Shown here: piece by piece, positions 36,913-46,307 of the stretch
Layout: every line of letters begins with the position of its first letter
How positions within the stretch are numbered: the stretch's first letter is position 1
Origin: Desulfosediminicola ganghwensis
GTDB lineage: Bacteria > Desulfobacterota > Desulfobulbia > Desulfobulbales > Desulfocapsaceae
Length of the DNA: 64,000 nucleotides
Assembly: GCF_005116675.2 (NCBI RefSeq)
Contig: NZ_CP050699.1
Location: 496,001 to 560,000 of the forward strand
Direction: 5' to 3'
Position numbers and translations under genes: made by a program
The notes under the pieces: model-generated
The model's database searches: none
What the model was told of the DNA's origin: nothing
The model's input: only the letters and a program-made list of their open reading frames with translations

Positions 36913-38535
36913 ATGAAACTTTCTCATTATCTTTTCAGTCGCCTTGAACAGTACGGCGTTCGTTGTACTTTTGGCATTCCTGGTGATTTTGCCCTTCCTC
37001 TCTACGCGGAACAGGCTGCTTATGGCATGCAAACAGTTGTCTGCACTCATGAACCCAGCTGTGTTTTTGCTGCAGATGCGTACTCCCGACTCAAAGGTTT
37101 TGGTGCCGTGCTTACCACCTACAGCGTCGGCGGCCTCAATATGATCAACCCGATGGCCATGGCCTATGCCGAAAATTCACCGGTCGTGGTCATCAGTGGC
37201 GCACCTAATGTCTGCGGGAGAAAAACTGAGCCTTCTTTTCATCACCTTGTAAAAGATTATGGCAGTCAGCATAGAATATTCAAAGAGGTTACCTGCGCCA
37301 CAGCAGCACTTAACGAAGCAGCAACCGCAGCAGACGAAATTGATCGCGTACTCACCGCCTGCCTGGCTGAGAAGAGACCCGGTTACCTTGAAATCCCCAT
37401 CGACATGACTTCAGTCGAAATACCGACTCCTCCTAAACCATCCGCGCCGGATCAAGATAGACCTGTCAATACCGCCGCGATCATTGAGGCAGCCGGTGAA
37501 ATTTCTGCCGCCCTTGAAAAGGCCCGGCGTCCTGTGCTCTACGCCGGGGTTGGTATTCGCAGGCACGCCTTGATGGATGCAGTTCGCACCATTTCCGAAT
37601 CGTGGCTGCTTCCTGTGGTCTCCTCTGTAATGGGCAAAGGGGCATTCCCAGAATCCCACCCCCATTTTGCCGGCATCTATATGGGAGAAATGGGGAGCAA
37701 ACTCGCCCGTGAGACTCTCGAAGGTGCTGATCTTATTCTCTCTGTAGGGGTAATCTACTCAGACGTTAATACCGGCTTCTGGACCGCTCACCTCGAATCC
37801 TCGAACATACTCGAGATTCGCGACTCAGAGGTTCGGATATCACACCACATCTATCCCCAGCTCCCCATAGCCCCGCTTATGCAACTCCTGGCGAGCACCA
37901 GACCGGATAGTGCCAGAAAACCGGGAGTCCATCTGGTGAAAGATAAAACTTTGGTAACAGTAGATATAGATGAATCTGCACCGCTCAATACCGCGGCCCT
38001 GATTCAATGTCTGAAAACCATTGATCAATCGAAATTCAGCTATCTTGCTGATGTCGGCGATGCCTGGTTTGCAGGGCTTGAGCTCAACGCGGATATTTTT
38101 ATGGCACCCGGCTACTACGCCTCAATGGGTTTCGCTGTTCCCGGCGCCCTGGGGGCAGCAATGGCAGCTCCTGATCTTCGGCCACTGGTGCTGGTTGGCG
38201 ACGGAGCGTTTCAGATGACCGGCAGTGAACTCTCTACCCTGGTGGCCCAGGGCCACAAACCGATAGTGCTTGTTTTAAACAATGGATATTACAAGATGCT
38301 CGCCGCCCTCGATCAACACAGAGACTACTACAACCTGGCCCATTGGGATTATGTCGCGTATGCGGAAGCTCTGGGTTGTCCCGGTGTCCGTGTTCAGACT
38401 GCGGCTCAACTCAATCGTGCTCTTCACCACGCCTGCACGATAGATGGTCCTTATCTCATAGAAGCAATTCTCAGTAGGGAAGATCACGCACCAATGATGC
38501 GCCGCATAAAGGAGTACTTCACATCACTTAAATAA
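36913..38535 (+). CDS. ThDP-dependent decarboxylase-family protein (pyruvate/indolepyruvate decarboxylase-like)
   Basis: This 540-residue ThDP enzyme has the N-terminal IPGDFALPLY aspartate, the cofactor-activating Glu in HEPSCVFAADAYSR, and the His-His pair SFHHLVKDYG. The ThDP/Mg motif runs from GDGAFQMTGSE to LNNGYYK. These place it with 2-keto-acid decarboxylases. After NNGYYKM, however, position 463 is Leu where bacterial pyruvate/indolepyruvate decarboxylases carry a catalytic Glu (from memory), so the reaction may differ. Start ATG 36913 has GGGAG ahead of it. It is followed 100 nt later by an SLC13 permease. The natural substrate is unknown. Confidence 0.82.
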   Translation: MKLSHYLFSRLEQYGVRCTFGIPGDFALPLYAEQAAYGMQTVVCTHEPSCVFAADAYSRLKGFGAVLTTYSVGGLNMINPMAMAYAENSPVVVISGAPNVCGRKTEPSFHHLVKDYGSQHRIFKEVTCATAALNEAATAADEIDRVLTACLAEKRPGYLEIPIDMTSVEIPTPPKPSAPDQDRPVNTAAIIEAAGEISAALEKARRPVLYAGVGIRRHALMDAVRTISESWLLPVVSSVMGKGAFPESHPHFAGIYMGEMGSKLARETLEGADLILSVGVIYSDVNTGFWTAHLESSNILEIRDSEVRISHHIYPQLPIAPLMQLLASTRPDSARKPGVHLVKDKTLVTVDIDESAPLNTAALIQCLKTIDQSKFSYLADVGDAWFAGLELNADIFMAPGYYASMGFAVPGALGAAMAAPDLRPLVLVGDGAFQMTGSELSTLVAQGHKPIVLVLNNGYYKMLAALDQHRDYYNLAHWDYVAYAEALGCPGVRVQTAAQLNRALHHACTIDGPYLIEAILSREDHAPMMRRIKEYFTSLK

Positions 38536-38634
38536 TGATAATTATTTCATTCACCAACATCATAACCTGTCAAAAAAAATCACCGGACAACATCGCCGGC
38601 TAAAAGGTACACCTGCATCCTCAGAGGACCTGGT

Positions 38635-40419
38635 ATGGAAACCTGGATTATCACCGCGCTACTCATTGTAACGCTCTACCTGCTTATCTCTGAGAAAATC
38701 TCGGTGGACCTGACCGCTATCGGTATCATGGTGACCCTGGTGGTCAGCGGTATCCTCACTCCTCGAGAGGCAGTCGCCGGCTTCGCCAATCCCGCCGTTA
38801 TCACCGTTGGTGCCATGTTTGTGGTGAGTAAGGGAATGATGCGTACGGGGGGCGTTGAGTTCCTTGGCAGACAGGTAATTCATTTCGCAAATGGGAGTTC
38901 TCTGCTGGCCCTCACCCTGATCCTGATAACCGTTGCCATCGCCTCTGCTTTTATCAATAATACTCCGGTGGTTATCCTCTTCATCCCGGTGGTGATGGCA
39001 ATGTGTTGTGAATTTGGCCTGAGCCCTTCAAAGTTCCTGATCCCGGTTTCCTACGCCTCTATTCTTGCCGGCACCTGTACCCTTATCGGTACCTCCACCA
39101 ATATCATCATCAGTGATCTCAGCAATGAATATGGCTACGGTGCGCTCACCATGTTTGAACTCTCTATTATCGGCGCGCCCATAGCCATTATTGGTATTCT
39201 CTTTTTGATTATTGCCGCGCCACGCGTATTGCCTGAACTGGCAAACCCGATCTGCAATATCGAAGACGGCTCCCATCGCCAGTACCTTGCTGAACTCAAG
39301 ATCCGCCCGGACAGTAAGCTGGTGGGCAAGCCCGCCAACACACTGTTTCGCGACAAGCACCCCAACCTTGAGGTACTCGAGGTTATTAATAAAAGTCACA
39401 TTTATTATCCGGGACGAGATACCATAACCATTACAGGCGATGATATCCTGCTGGTGAAGAGCTCACTCAATGACCTGGTTGCTATCCTGCATAATGAGGA
39501 GGTCGAGCTACCCTCTTCTGAAACCGGGCTGCTGCTGGGAGCACAAAAGGATGCGCCTATAGTGGTGGAGCTGATAATTTCCGCGCATTCTCCCCTGCGC
39601 GGCAGGCGACTGGCAAACACTGACCTGGCCAAAGACCCTGATGTGCATATCATCGCCGTTAAGCGGAGCAACCTTCATCTTACCGAGAGGCAAATCCATG
39701 ATATTCGCCTGCAGACCGGCGATATCATTTTAATCTGGTGTTCTGAAAGTAAACTCGACACTATTCGCTCCGATCAGGAATGTATCGTTATTGAAGACGT
39801 CTACGAAGAGATTGTTCACAAGAGAAAAGCCATCTGGTCGATAGTGAACTTCATAGGCATGGTGGTGACCGCGACGCTTGGTTTTGCCGACATAATGACC
39901 TGTGCCCTGACCGCTGCCTTCCTGATGATCATCACCGGCTGCCTGCAGATGCGTGACGCGTACCGCGCACTGCAGGCGGATGTGCTGATGCTTATTGCCG
40001 GCACCATCGCCCTTGGTGCAGCCATGGCCAAAACCGGCACCAGCCAGCTTTACGCCGAAGCCTTTCTCAGCCTTTTTTCGGATATGTCCCCCACCCTCGT
40101 CCTGGGGGGCATGATCCTGCTCACCTCTATCTCAACCCAGATACTCAGCAACAACGCCACCGCCGTATTACTGCTGCCCATTGCAATCTCTACCGCACTT
40201 GGAATCGGGGTTGACCCAAAGCCCTTTATCATCGGAATCTGCATAGGTGCCAGCGCCTGTTTCGCAACCCCTGTCGGCTACCAGACCAACCTGATGGTCT
40301 ACGGTCCCGGCGGGTACAGGTTCAAGGACTACCTCAAGCTGGGCATCCCGCTGAACATATTTGTGGTGCTGGCCGGCATGCTGCTGATCCCTGTAATCTG
40401 GCCATTCCATCTTTCCTGA
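38635..40419 (+). CDS. SLC13/DASS-family permease with two RCK_C domains
   Basis: This 594-residue inner-membrane anion transporter has about five N-terminal helices with FINNTPVVILFIPVV (the first SNT-like motif). Two cytosolic TrkA-C/RCK_C regulatory domains follow at about residues 210-390. The C-terminal helices include ILSNNATAVLLLPIAI and ATPVGYQTNLMVYGPGGY. This layout is that of SLT-type sulfate or dicarboxylate carriers. In a sulfate reducer, sulfate is a plausible cargo, but sequence alone does not decide. GAGGACC precedes the start. The CBS protein that follows could be a regulator. Confidence 0.9.
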   Translation: METWIITALLIVTLYLLISEKISVDLTAIGIMVTLVVSGILTPREAVAGFANPAVITVGAMFVVSKGMMRTGGVEFLGRQVIHFANGSSLLALTLILITVAIASAFINNTPVVILFIPVVMAMCCEFGLSPSKFLIPVSYASILAGTCTLIGTSTNIIISDLSNEYGYGALTMFELSIIGAPIAIIGILFLIIAAPRVLPELANPICNIEDGSHRQYLAELKIRPDSKLVGKPANTLFRDKHPNLEVLEVINKSHIYYPGRDTITITGDDILLVKSSLNDLVAILHNEEVELPSSETGLLLGAQKDAPIVVELIISAHSPLRGRRLANTDLAKDPDVHIIAVKRSNLHLTERQIHDIRLQTGDIILIWCSESKLDTIRSDQECIVIEDVYEEIVHKRKAIWSIVNFIGMVVTATLGFADIMTCALTAAFLMIITGCLQMRDAYRALQADVLMLIAGTIALGAAMAKTGTSQLYAEAFLSLFSDMSPTLVLGGMILLTSISTQILSNNATAVLLLPIAISTALGIGVDPKPFIIGICIGASACFATPVGYQTNLMVYGPGGYRFKDYLKLGIPLNIFVVLAGMLLIPVIWPFHLS

Positions 40420-40674
40420 ACAAAACCGGGCAACCGCTTGCTGTATCGGGTTTGAATGTATTTTCAGCACATTGTGCTACATCGCAGTAGTTTTACCCAG
40501 GGAGAAGACGGGGGGTAGCATAATTTCTATTTTACTGATATTTTTGAGTATTAAATTTGATCAACTTGCCATTCCTATGCTATCATGCTGTCATAACAAT
40601 TAATTGCTGCAGTTATCGATTCTTGCCCTCTCACCCTTCACAGGATAGACCTTTTAAAATCATCTGGAGGTTGC

Positions 40675-41169
40675 ATGAAAGTACGAGACATAATGGAGCC
40701 GTTAGATAACTGGCTGACTCCTGAGATGACCGTTCTCGACGCAATCGAGACCATGAAACACTCAAGGCGTTCCCACGGCTTATCACTCAACGCCATCATA
40801 GTGCTGGACAGTGAACAGAAACTGGTCGGTATCGTCTCCACCACAGACATCCTGAGACTGCTTATCCCTTCGTATATGTATCTTGATGGACTGATGGACG
40901 ACAATTCAAGTTGGGAGACAATGCGCGCTGACAGAACTGAACGCGCCAGGTCATTGCATGTTCGGGATATCATGACCGAGAATGTTCAGGTGATCAACCT
41001 CAACGATTCCATCATGCGCTGTGCCGACATTATGCTGGTGGAACAAATGCGCAGAATGCCGGTGATTGGTACAGAAGGCAAGGTGCTGGGAGTCGTCTAC
41101 CTGCGTGATGTATACAAAACCATCACCGATATCCTCTGTAGTCCCACGGAAGGGGTTGCAAATTACTGA
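40675..41169 (+). CDS. CBS-domain pair protein
   Basis: This 164-residue soluble protein is made of two CBS motifs (about residues 1-65 and 95-155). The first has VRDIMEPLDNWLTPEMTV and VGIVSTTDILR. The second has VRDIMTENVQVINLNDSI and RMPVIGTEGKVLGVVYLRDV. Such pairs bind adenine nucleotides and tune transporters or enzymes. CTGGAGGTTGC before the start is a strong ribosome site. It is 255 bases from the SLC13 gene, so shared transcription is possible but not shown. Confidence 0.9.
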   Translation: MKVRDIMEPLDNWLTPEMTVLDAIETMKHSRRSHGLSLNAIIVLDSEQKLVGIVSTTDILRLLIPSYMYLDGLMDDNSSWETMRADRTERARSLHVRDIMTENVQVINLNDSIMRCADIMLVEQMRRMPVIGTEGKVLGVVYLRDVYKTITDILCSPTEGVANY

Positions 41170-41206
41170 TTCAGTATTTTAGCCTGGCAGGAAACCCGCG
41201 ACCCGT

Positions 41207-41797
41207 TTATTGCGCTGGGCCTGCCAGGGCAGCAACCTGTTCCCTGCGATAACAGCCTGGGTCGTGGTCGTTGACCATCCCGATCGCCTGCATATATGCA
41301 TAGATGATTGTCGGCCCAACAAATGACATCCCCCGCTTTTTGAGATCTTTTGAAATCTTTTCAGAAAGCTCTGTTTTGGCAGGTATTTCTTGTCTATCAC
41401 TATATTCGTGCTGTAGCGGATTATTGCCTACCCAAGCCCAGAGATACTTTGAAAAACTTTCGAATTCTTCTGCAATTTCCAGGAATACCTTTGCGTTTGT
41501 AATTACCGAATTGATCTTCAGTTTGTTGCGGATAATTCCCACATCCACAAGCAACTCTGCGACTTTCTTCTCACCATATAGCGCAACCACCGCAATCTCA
41601 AAATTGTCAAAAGCCTGGATAAAATTTTCTCGCTTTTTAAGAATCGAAAGCCAGGACAATCCTGCCTGCATTCCTTCCAAAACAAGCATTTCAAACAGTA
41701 ACCGATCATCATAGACCGGCACGCCCCAGTGATTGTCGTGGTAGTCGATATATTCAGGGGAGTTCATATCACACCATGAGCACCGTTGCTTTGTCAT
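41207..41797 (-). CDS. tag: DNA-3-methyladenine glycosylase I
   Basis: This 196-residue base-excision enzyme removes 3-methyladenine. RCSWCDMNSPEYIDYHDNHWGVP at the N-terminus holds Cys and His zinc ligands and the catalytic-site residues. LFEMLVLEGMQAGLSW and MSFVGPTIIYAYMQAIGMVNDH are the other Tag signatures. The internal ATG 41797 has GGAG six bases upstream, so I prefer it to one 11 codons earlier. Its expected C-terminal zinc ligand pattern (HDPGCYRR) is present. It is monocistronic. Confidence 0.95.
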   Translation of the reverse strand: MTKQRCSWCDMNSPEYIDYHDNHWGVPVYDDRLLFEMLVLEGMQAGLSWLSILKKRENFIQAFDNFEIAVVALYGEKKVAELLVDVGIIRNKLKINSVITNAKVFLEIAEEFESFSKYLWAWVGNNPLQHEYSDRQEIPAKTELSEKISKDLKKRGMSFVGPTIIYAYMQAIGMVNDHDPGCYRREQVAALAGPAQ

Positions 41798-41904
41798 TAT
41801 CACTCCAAAATTCTCTATATTCGTATTCAATGCTTTTCAGCCGATTCAGCCAGGACCAGCCATTATAACATATCCTTTCCTGCTGATCAGTTTATCGACT
41901 GGAT

Positions 41905-41949
41905 TGAAAAAAAAAAGCGGCACAACCGATTATCCGGTTGTGCCGCTTT
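41905..41949 (-). terminator. Terminator of the hydrogenase operon
   Basis: A 15-bp perfect stem (AAAGCGGCACAACCG with its complement) is followed on the minus strand by a run of T residues, about 75 nt past the large-subunit stop. Confidence 0.9.
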
Positions 41950-42023
41950 CAAATGTTGATGCGATTTCCATGCTGCTTTCAAAACCTATAGCTTGCAGCA
42001 ATCACAGAACGCTTTTCGAATAC

Positions 42024-43337
42024 TTAATGGGTCGCGCAAGCAATACATGGATCGAAAGCCCGCACGACCCACCCCATTGCACTGTCGAGGCCCATATCTA
42101 TTCTATCTTCATGGACAAAACGTTTGGCCATGGTGGTCAAGGCCCGCTCGATAGAGAAGTTGTTATGCACTGTCGGAATGACAAACTCCACGTTAACGAT
42201 CAGACCATTCTCGATCTGATAATGATGAATAAGCGGTCCCCGAGGTGCCTCAACCAGGCCATAGCCAAAACCATCGCGCGGCTCTACAGGTACACTCATC
42301 TCACCATCCATCAGGTTCTCTGCCAGCAGCCTGTCCGCACGCTCAAGACCATTAATCAGTTCAATTCCACGACAGAGGTCAAAAAGCAGAATCTGGTGGG
42401 CAGGTGAGCCGAACTGTACACGGAAACGCTCAAGATAACCGTTGGCAATGGGCGTGCCCATTGACTCGATCAGGTTCATACGTGCCAGACTGTTAGCGCG
42501 AATGGGCAAATCATTGAATGAAGTCTTGGCGGAAAAGCTGTCCTGCACCTGATGAAATTGCAGATTCTCACGAAAATCTTCCGGCCTGAAAGTAACGGTC
42601 TCTGAGCCATCCGATTTCTGCATGGTCACATGATCAACCGGGCGGGTCGGATCATTCTTATCCACAGCAATCATATAGTAAAAAGGGTCGTCTCCTTCCC
42701 AGTCGCCAACTGCTTTGGTCATTTTCTGACTCAATTGCCAGTATTCGTCAAAAAGACTGCAGGCGATGGGAATTGCCGCCTTGATCTTCTTGCGCATTTC
42801 TTTGGCCGCAGCTTTGTCGATACCAGAGACAACTCCGCCGACAACAGCTTTTACAGGATGAATGAACTGGCCACCTGCTATGGCAATCAACTCGGTACCA
42901 ATTTTGCGGACAGCCATGGCTTTTTTGCTGATACTGCCGAGGACATCCTTACTTGCACTTTCATCGGCTCCGAAAATTGAGGTGGCCTGTAGTTTATCCG
43001 GCAGGGTAAAAAAGAACAGTGAAGTTGCCTGGTTTTGTACCAGCTGGCCAACCATCATCAAATGACGAATTTTCTCAGCAACAGGGGGAGGTTTGACGTC
43101 ATAGGCATCTTCCAGCGCTTCCACCGCCGCAAGATGATGAGAAGTGGAACAGACGCCACATACCCGTGGGACAATCACCGGCATCTGCTCGGCTGGCATC
43201 CCTTTTAGAAATTGTTCAAAACCTCTGTATTCCTGCGCAAGAAAGCGAGCGTTCAGGACTTTGCCATGATCGAGGTTCACCACAACTTTAGCGTGGCCCT
43301 CTATTCGGGAAATCGGAAATTGAATTGTAGTAGACAT
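42024..43337 (-). CDS. mvhA: Group 3 [NiFe] hydrogenase large subunit (MvhA-like)
   Basis: This 437-residue catalytic subunit ligates the NiFe centre with RVCGVCSTSHH near residue 58 and DPCIACATH at the C-terminus. There is no cleavable tail beyond the His, so it may end at or near the mature form. The N-terminal RIEGHAKVVVNLDHGKV is typical. Length and motifs fit methyl-viologen-reducing (MvhA, group 3c) or sulfhydrogenase alpha subunits in the cytoplasm. The gene begins three bases after the small-subunit stop. The electron acceptor is unclear because no MvhD, HdrA or diaphorase gene is next to it. Confidence 0.9.
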   Translation of the reverse strand: MSTTIQFPISRIEGHAKVVVNLDHGKVLNARFLAQEYRGFEQFLKGMPAEQMPVIVPRVCGVCSTSHHLAAVEALEDAYDVKPPPVAEKIRHLMMVGQLVQNQATSLFFFTLPDKLQATSIFGADESASKDVLGSISKKAMAVRKIGTELIAIAGGQFIHPVKAVVGGVVSGIDKAAAKEMRKKIKAAIPIACSLFDEYWQLSQKMTKAVGDWEGDDPFYYMIAVDKNDPTRPVDHVTMQKSDGSETVTFRPEDFRENLQFHQVQDSFSAKTSFNDLPIRANSLARMNLIESMGTPIANGYLERFRVQFGSPAHQILLFDLCRGIELINGLERADRLLAENLMDGEMSVPVEPRDGFGYGLVEAPRGPLIHHYQIENGLIVNVEFVIPTVHNNFSIERALTTMAKRFVHEDRIDMGLDSAMGWVVRAFDPCIACATH

Positions 43338-43340
43338 TTT

Positions 43341-44186
43341 TTACAGCACCTTCTCCTTTGGACGACTTTCAAGTTCTGTTTCGGTATAGTCGGAAAACTG
43401 GAACAGGAACAGCGCGAGGTGCGGGGACCTCAGTGCCTCGTTAATCTCTTCTGGATCAATATCAGTCATCCGCCGGAATACATTTGCAAGACTCTCAAAC
43501 CAGGCGTTTGCATCTTTCTCAATGAGATTATTGGAAGGTCCCCGGCAACCAACACAAGGGAAACCAGCTTTAGGACATGGCGCACCGCAACCGTTTCTGG
43601 TCGAGGTGCCCACACAGAGTTGCCCCTGCTTTACCAGACAGACGTTCGGATCCTCATCCTTGTGGATAGATTCAGTGAGTTTGGTAGGTCTCAGGTCTTT
43701 CGGTTTTCTTCTGCCGCATTCCTTGCATACAATCGAGGTTGTCTTCAGGGATCCTGGGTCATTAAGAAGCTTCACGTAGAGATCCGGTACCGGCGGGCAA
43801 CCCGGAAGGTAGATATCCACCTCAGCTTCAGTATCAATCGGTTTGCACTTGGGCAACATTCTGGGGACCCGGCCCTGATGGGTTGTCGCCAAAAAGTGTT
43901 TCCTGATATCATGGCGGTCTCCAAGGCCAGCAACACCGCCTGAGATAGCACAGGTACCTACGGCAACAATTTTTTTCACCTTGCTCGCCGCTTCTCTGAG
44001 CTTAAAAAGATCTTCATCCGTTCTGATACCACCGGTTACGAGCAATATATCAACTTCCGGAACATCATGGGTGGAAACCACCAACGGCATATAAGCGAGT
44101 TTAGCGAGATCGAGTTCGTCTCCTGCGTTCAAGAGAGAGACTTCACACCCGGCGCAGCCTGTTAGCTGCAGGACAGCAAATTGCAT
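43341..44186 (-). CDS. mvhG: Group 3 [NiFe] hydrogenase small subunit (MvhG-like)
   Basis: This 281-residue electron-transfer subunit has no Tat signal, in line with a soluble enzyme. The proximal cluster ligands are in LTGCAGCEVSLLN, VGTCAISGGVAG and LPGCPPVPD. Extra cysteines follow near residues 155-215 (CKECGRR, CLVKQGQLCVG, CGAPCPKAGFPCVGCRG) for the medial and distal 4Fe-4S clusters. GGAGGAAC precedes the start. It is the first gene of a two-gene operon with mvhA. In methanogens the order is mvhD-G-A; here D is missing. Confidence 0.9.
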   Translation of the reverse strand: MQFAVLQLTGCAGCEVSLLNAGDELDLAKLAYMPLVVSTHDVPEVDILLVTGGIRTDEDLFKLREAASKVKKIVAVGTCAISGGVAGLGDRHDIRKHFLATTHQGRVPRMLPKCKPIDTEAEVDIYLPGCPPVPDLYVKLLNDPGSLKTTSIVCKECGRRKPKDLRPTKLTESIHKDEDPNVCLVKQGQLCVGTSTRNGCGAPCPKAGFPCVGCRGPSNNLIEKDANAWFESLANVFRRMTDIDPEEINEALRSPHLALFLFQFSDYTETELESRPKEKVL

Positions 44187-45220
44187 AGTTCCTCCATCTT
44201 CATAATCTATAGAAATGACTCTTGATATCCTGCTAACGACTACATCTTGCCAAGAATTGAGCGATCACACACATAAGCTTCACTTAAGTTTAAGATCGTT
44301 AGGCTTTTCTGAATTCGCAAACCCTTCTACACGGACATAAGTAGCAGGGGACTACAGCAGAGGACAAGAGGTTGGTTATTAAAAAAGGTACCAATACAGT
44401 GAATTGCTTCCCTCACTGGTTGCACATTAACGAGAGGCAAAGATACAAGAGCACTCTCGAAAAGGCAAGAAAATCACGAAAACACAGGGCCCTGCCCTGG
44501 TCCACCAGATAGCCCACCCGTGTAGAAAAATTTAACATGATGCTACTTGAGTCTATCAACGGAGTGAAGCCATTTGCAAGGGCTTTCAAGCCCGATGAGC
44601 GGCAGGAGTCCTTCTCGGTGAACTATATTTTCACGGGCCGACATCTCTTTTCGGAACCAAAACCAGGTCAGGCAGTATATGCGAGAAAAACCAGTCTGAC
44701 CAAACAACTCCAGTGAACTATTCGCCGCAACCGGTTGAGCCTAAAAGCCATTTGTCTCATATACCTAAAAAGGAGATATAGCCCTTCATACAAATGGGCA
44801 GTTGCGGCTCAATACAAAATTCTACGCACCTTTAAAAATAACTCTGATGAATTCGAGGATTCCAGGCGGGGACTATCACCCCGTTCCCTCATCGAAACCT
44901 GCTTTCCTGCCAAGCCTTTCAGGGCCTTTCCTGATCTGCTTTTAGGGCTTCACATATTTTTGAAGTACCCCTCCAGACTACTTCCCGACCAGCCGACCTG
45001 AATTATCAATATTTTTAAAAATGATAATTCAGCACATTAGCAGAAATAAACCTGATATTCTTAGCCTCCGCACCAGCAGGTCCACCCAATAGACCAATAC
45101 AGGCATATTGCCAATAAATCCTTTATTAAATTGGAAACCATGGTGTGGTTTTCAGAAACCAACCTCCAGGATACTGTATTTACACATTTTTTAAGAAGAT
45201 AGTGATTCCCAATAAAACAC
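44187..45220. other. 1-kb non-coding region upstream of the hydrogenase
   Basis: No frame in this stretch gives recognisable protein and none has a convincing ribosome site. It holds the hydrogenase promoter and the end of the peptide-transporter transcript. I see no tRNA, insertion-sequence remnant or long repeat. Confidence 0.5.
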
Positions 45221-45252
45221 TGAGCCCTGATGAGACTTCTCATCAGGGCTCA
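45221..45252 (-). terminator. Terminator of the opp operon
   Basis: TGAGCCCTGATGAG pairs perfectly with its complement around a 4-nt loop. On the minus strand it is followed by GTGTTTTATT, about 45 nt past the oppF stop. Confidence 0.85.
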
Positions 45253-45293
45253 CAAATTTCAACTTCGAAGGTGATCTAATAGTATTGTGTAAT

Positions 45294-46307
45294 TTATTGC
45301 TTATCCCAGAAATGGCAGGCAACCATTCGACCATCACGAACATTCTGCAAGGTCGGCTTTTTACTGGCGCAGACTGGCTGGGCAATCGGGCAACGTGTTC
45401 TGAAAACACAGCCTGAAGGTGGTGAAACCGGAGAAGGGAGGTCACCTTCAAGCACAACACGCTGCTTCTTCTTCTCTTTTTCCGGATCAGGCAGAGGCAC
45501 TGCTGAAATGAGCGCCTTGGTATATGGATGCAGGGGATCATCATAGAGACCCTTCTTATCTGCGATCTCCATCACGTTACCAAGATACAGCACCATGATC
45601 CTGTGGCTGATATGACGAACAACCGACAAGTCATGACTGATAAATATCAACGAGAGCCCGAAAGATTTCTGAAGCTCCTGAATGAGATTTACGATCTGGG
45701 CCTGGATTGAAACGTCCAGGGCAGAGACAGGCTCATCACAGACTATCAGTTTCGGACGCAGAATCATCGCCCTCGCCACGCCGATACGCTGGCATTGGCC
45801 ACCAGAGAACTCATGGGGGTAGCGATTGATCATCAGAGGCAGCAAACCGACCTGATCCATTATCTCTTCGACCCTCTGTTTCCGCTCTTCTGCCGTAAGT
45901 TCCGGATAGTGCACAGTCAACGGTTCAGCGATAATATCACCGATGGTCATTCTCGGATTCAGGCTGGCCAGTGGGTCCTGAAATATGATCTGCAAATCCT
46001 TTCTATACAGAATCATCTGCCGCGATCGAAGCCCGGAAATCTTCTTCCCGTGCCAGACCACTTCACCGGCGGTCGGTTTCAACAGTTGCAGCACGCCCCG
46101 GCCAAGGGTCGATTTGCCACACCCGGACTCACCGACGATACCCAGGGTCTCTCCAGCATAGACATCAAAGCTGACATCATCGACTGCTTTCAGGGGAACT
46201 GGTTTTGAAAACAGTCTGCCACTACTGATAGGAAAATAGACCTTCAGCCCCCGGACGGTGAGGATAGGCGCCTGCTCTTCAAATATATTTTCTTTTTTTT
46301 CCGTCAT
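45294..46307 (-). CDS. oppF: Peptide ABC transporter ATP-binding protein (OppF-type)
   Basis: This 337-residue ATPase has Walker A GESGCGKST, signature FSGGQCQRIGVARAM, Walker B LIVCDEPVSALD and a C-terminal oligopeptide/dipeptide extension with a four-Cys-type motif (CVFRTRCPIAQPVCASKKP), probably an Fe-S or metal site. The start ATG 46307 overlaps the oppD stop (TAATG), with GGAGAAG upstream. It pairs with OppD to drive peptide import. Confidence 0.92.
   Translation of the reverse strand: MTEKKENIFEEQAPILTVRGLKVYFPISSGRLFSKPVPLKAVDDVSFDVYAGETLGIVGESGCGKSTLGRGVLQLLKPTAGEVVWHGKKISGLRSRQMILYRKDLQIIFQDPLASLNPRMTIGDIIAEPLTVHYPELTAEERKQRVEEIMDQVGLLPLMINRYPHEFSGGQCQRIGVARAMILRPKLIVCDEPVSALDVSIQAQIVNLIQELQKSFGLSLIFISHDLSVVRHISHRIMVLYLGNVMEIADKKGLYDDPLHPYTKALISAVPLPDPEKEKKKQRVVLEGDLPSPVSPPSGCVFRTRCPIAQPVCASKKPTLQNVRDGRMVACHFWDKQ

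Noticed and set aside
44735-45001. 88-codon plus-strand frame upstream of the hydrogenase
   Set aside because: No ribosome site, no recognisable motif and amino-acid usage typical of non-coding DNA.
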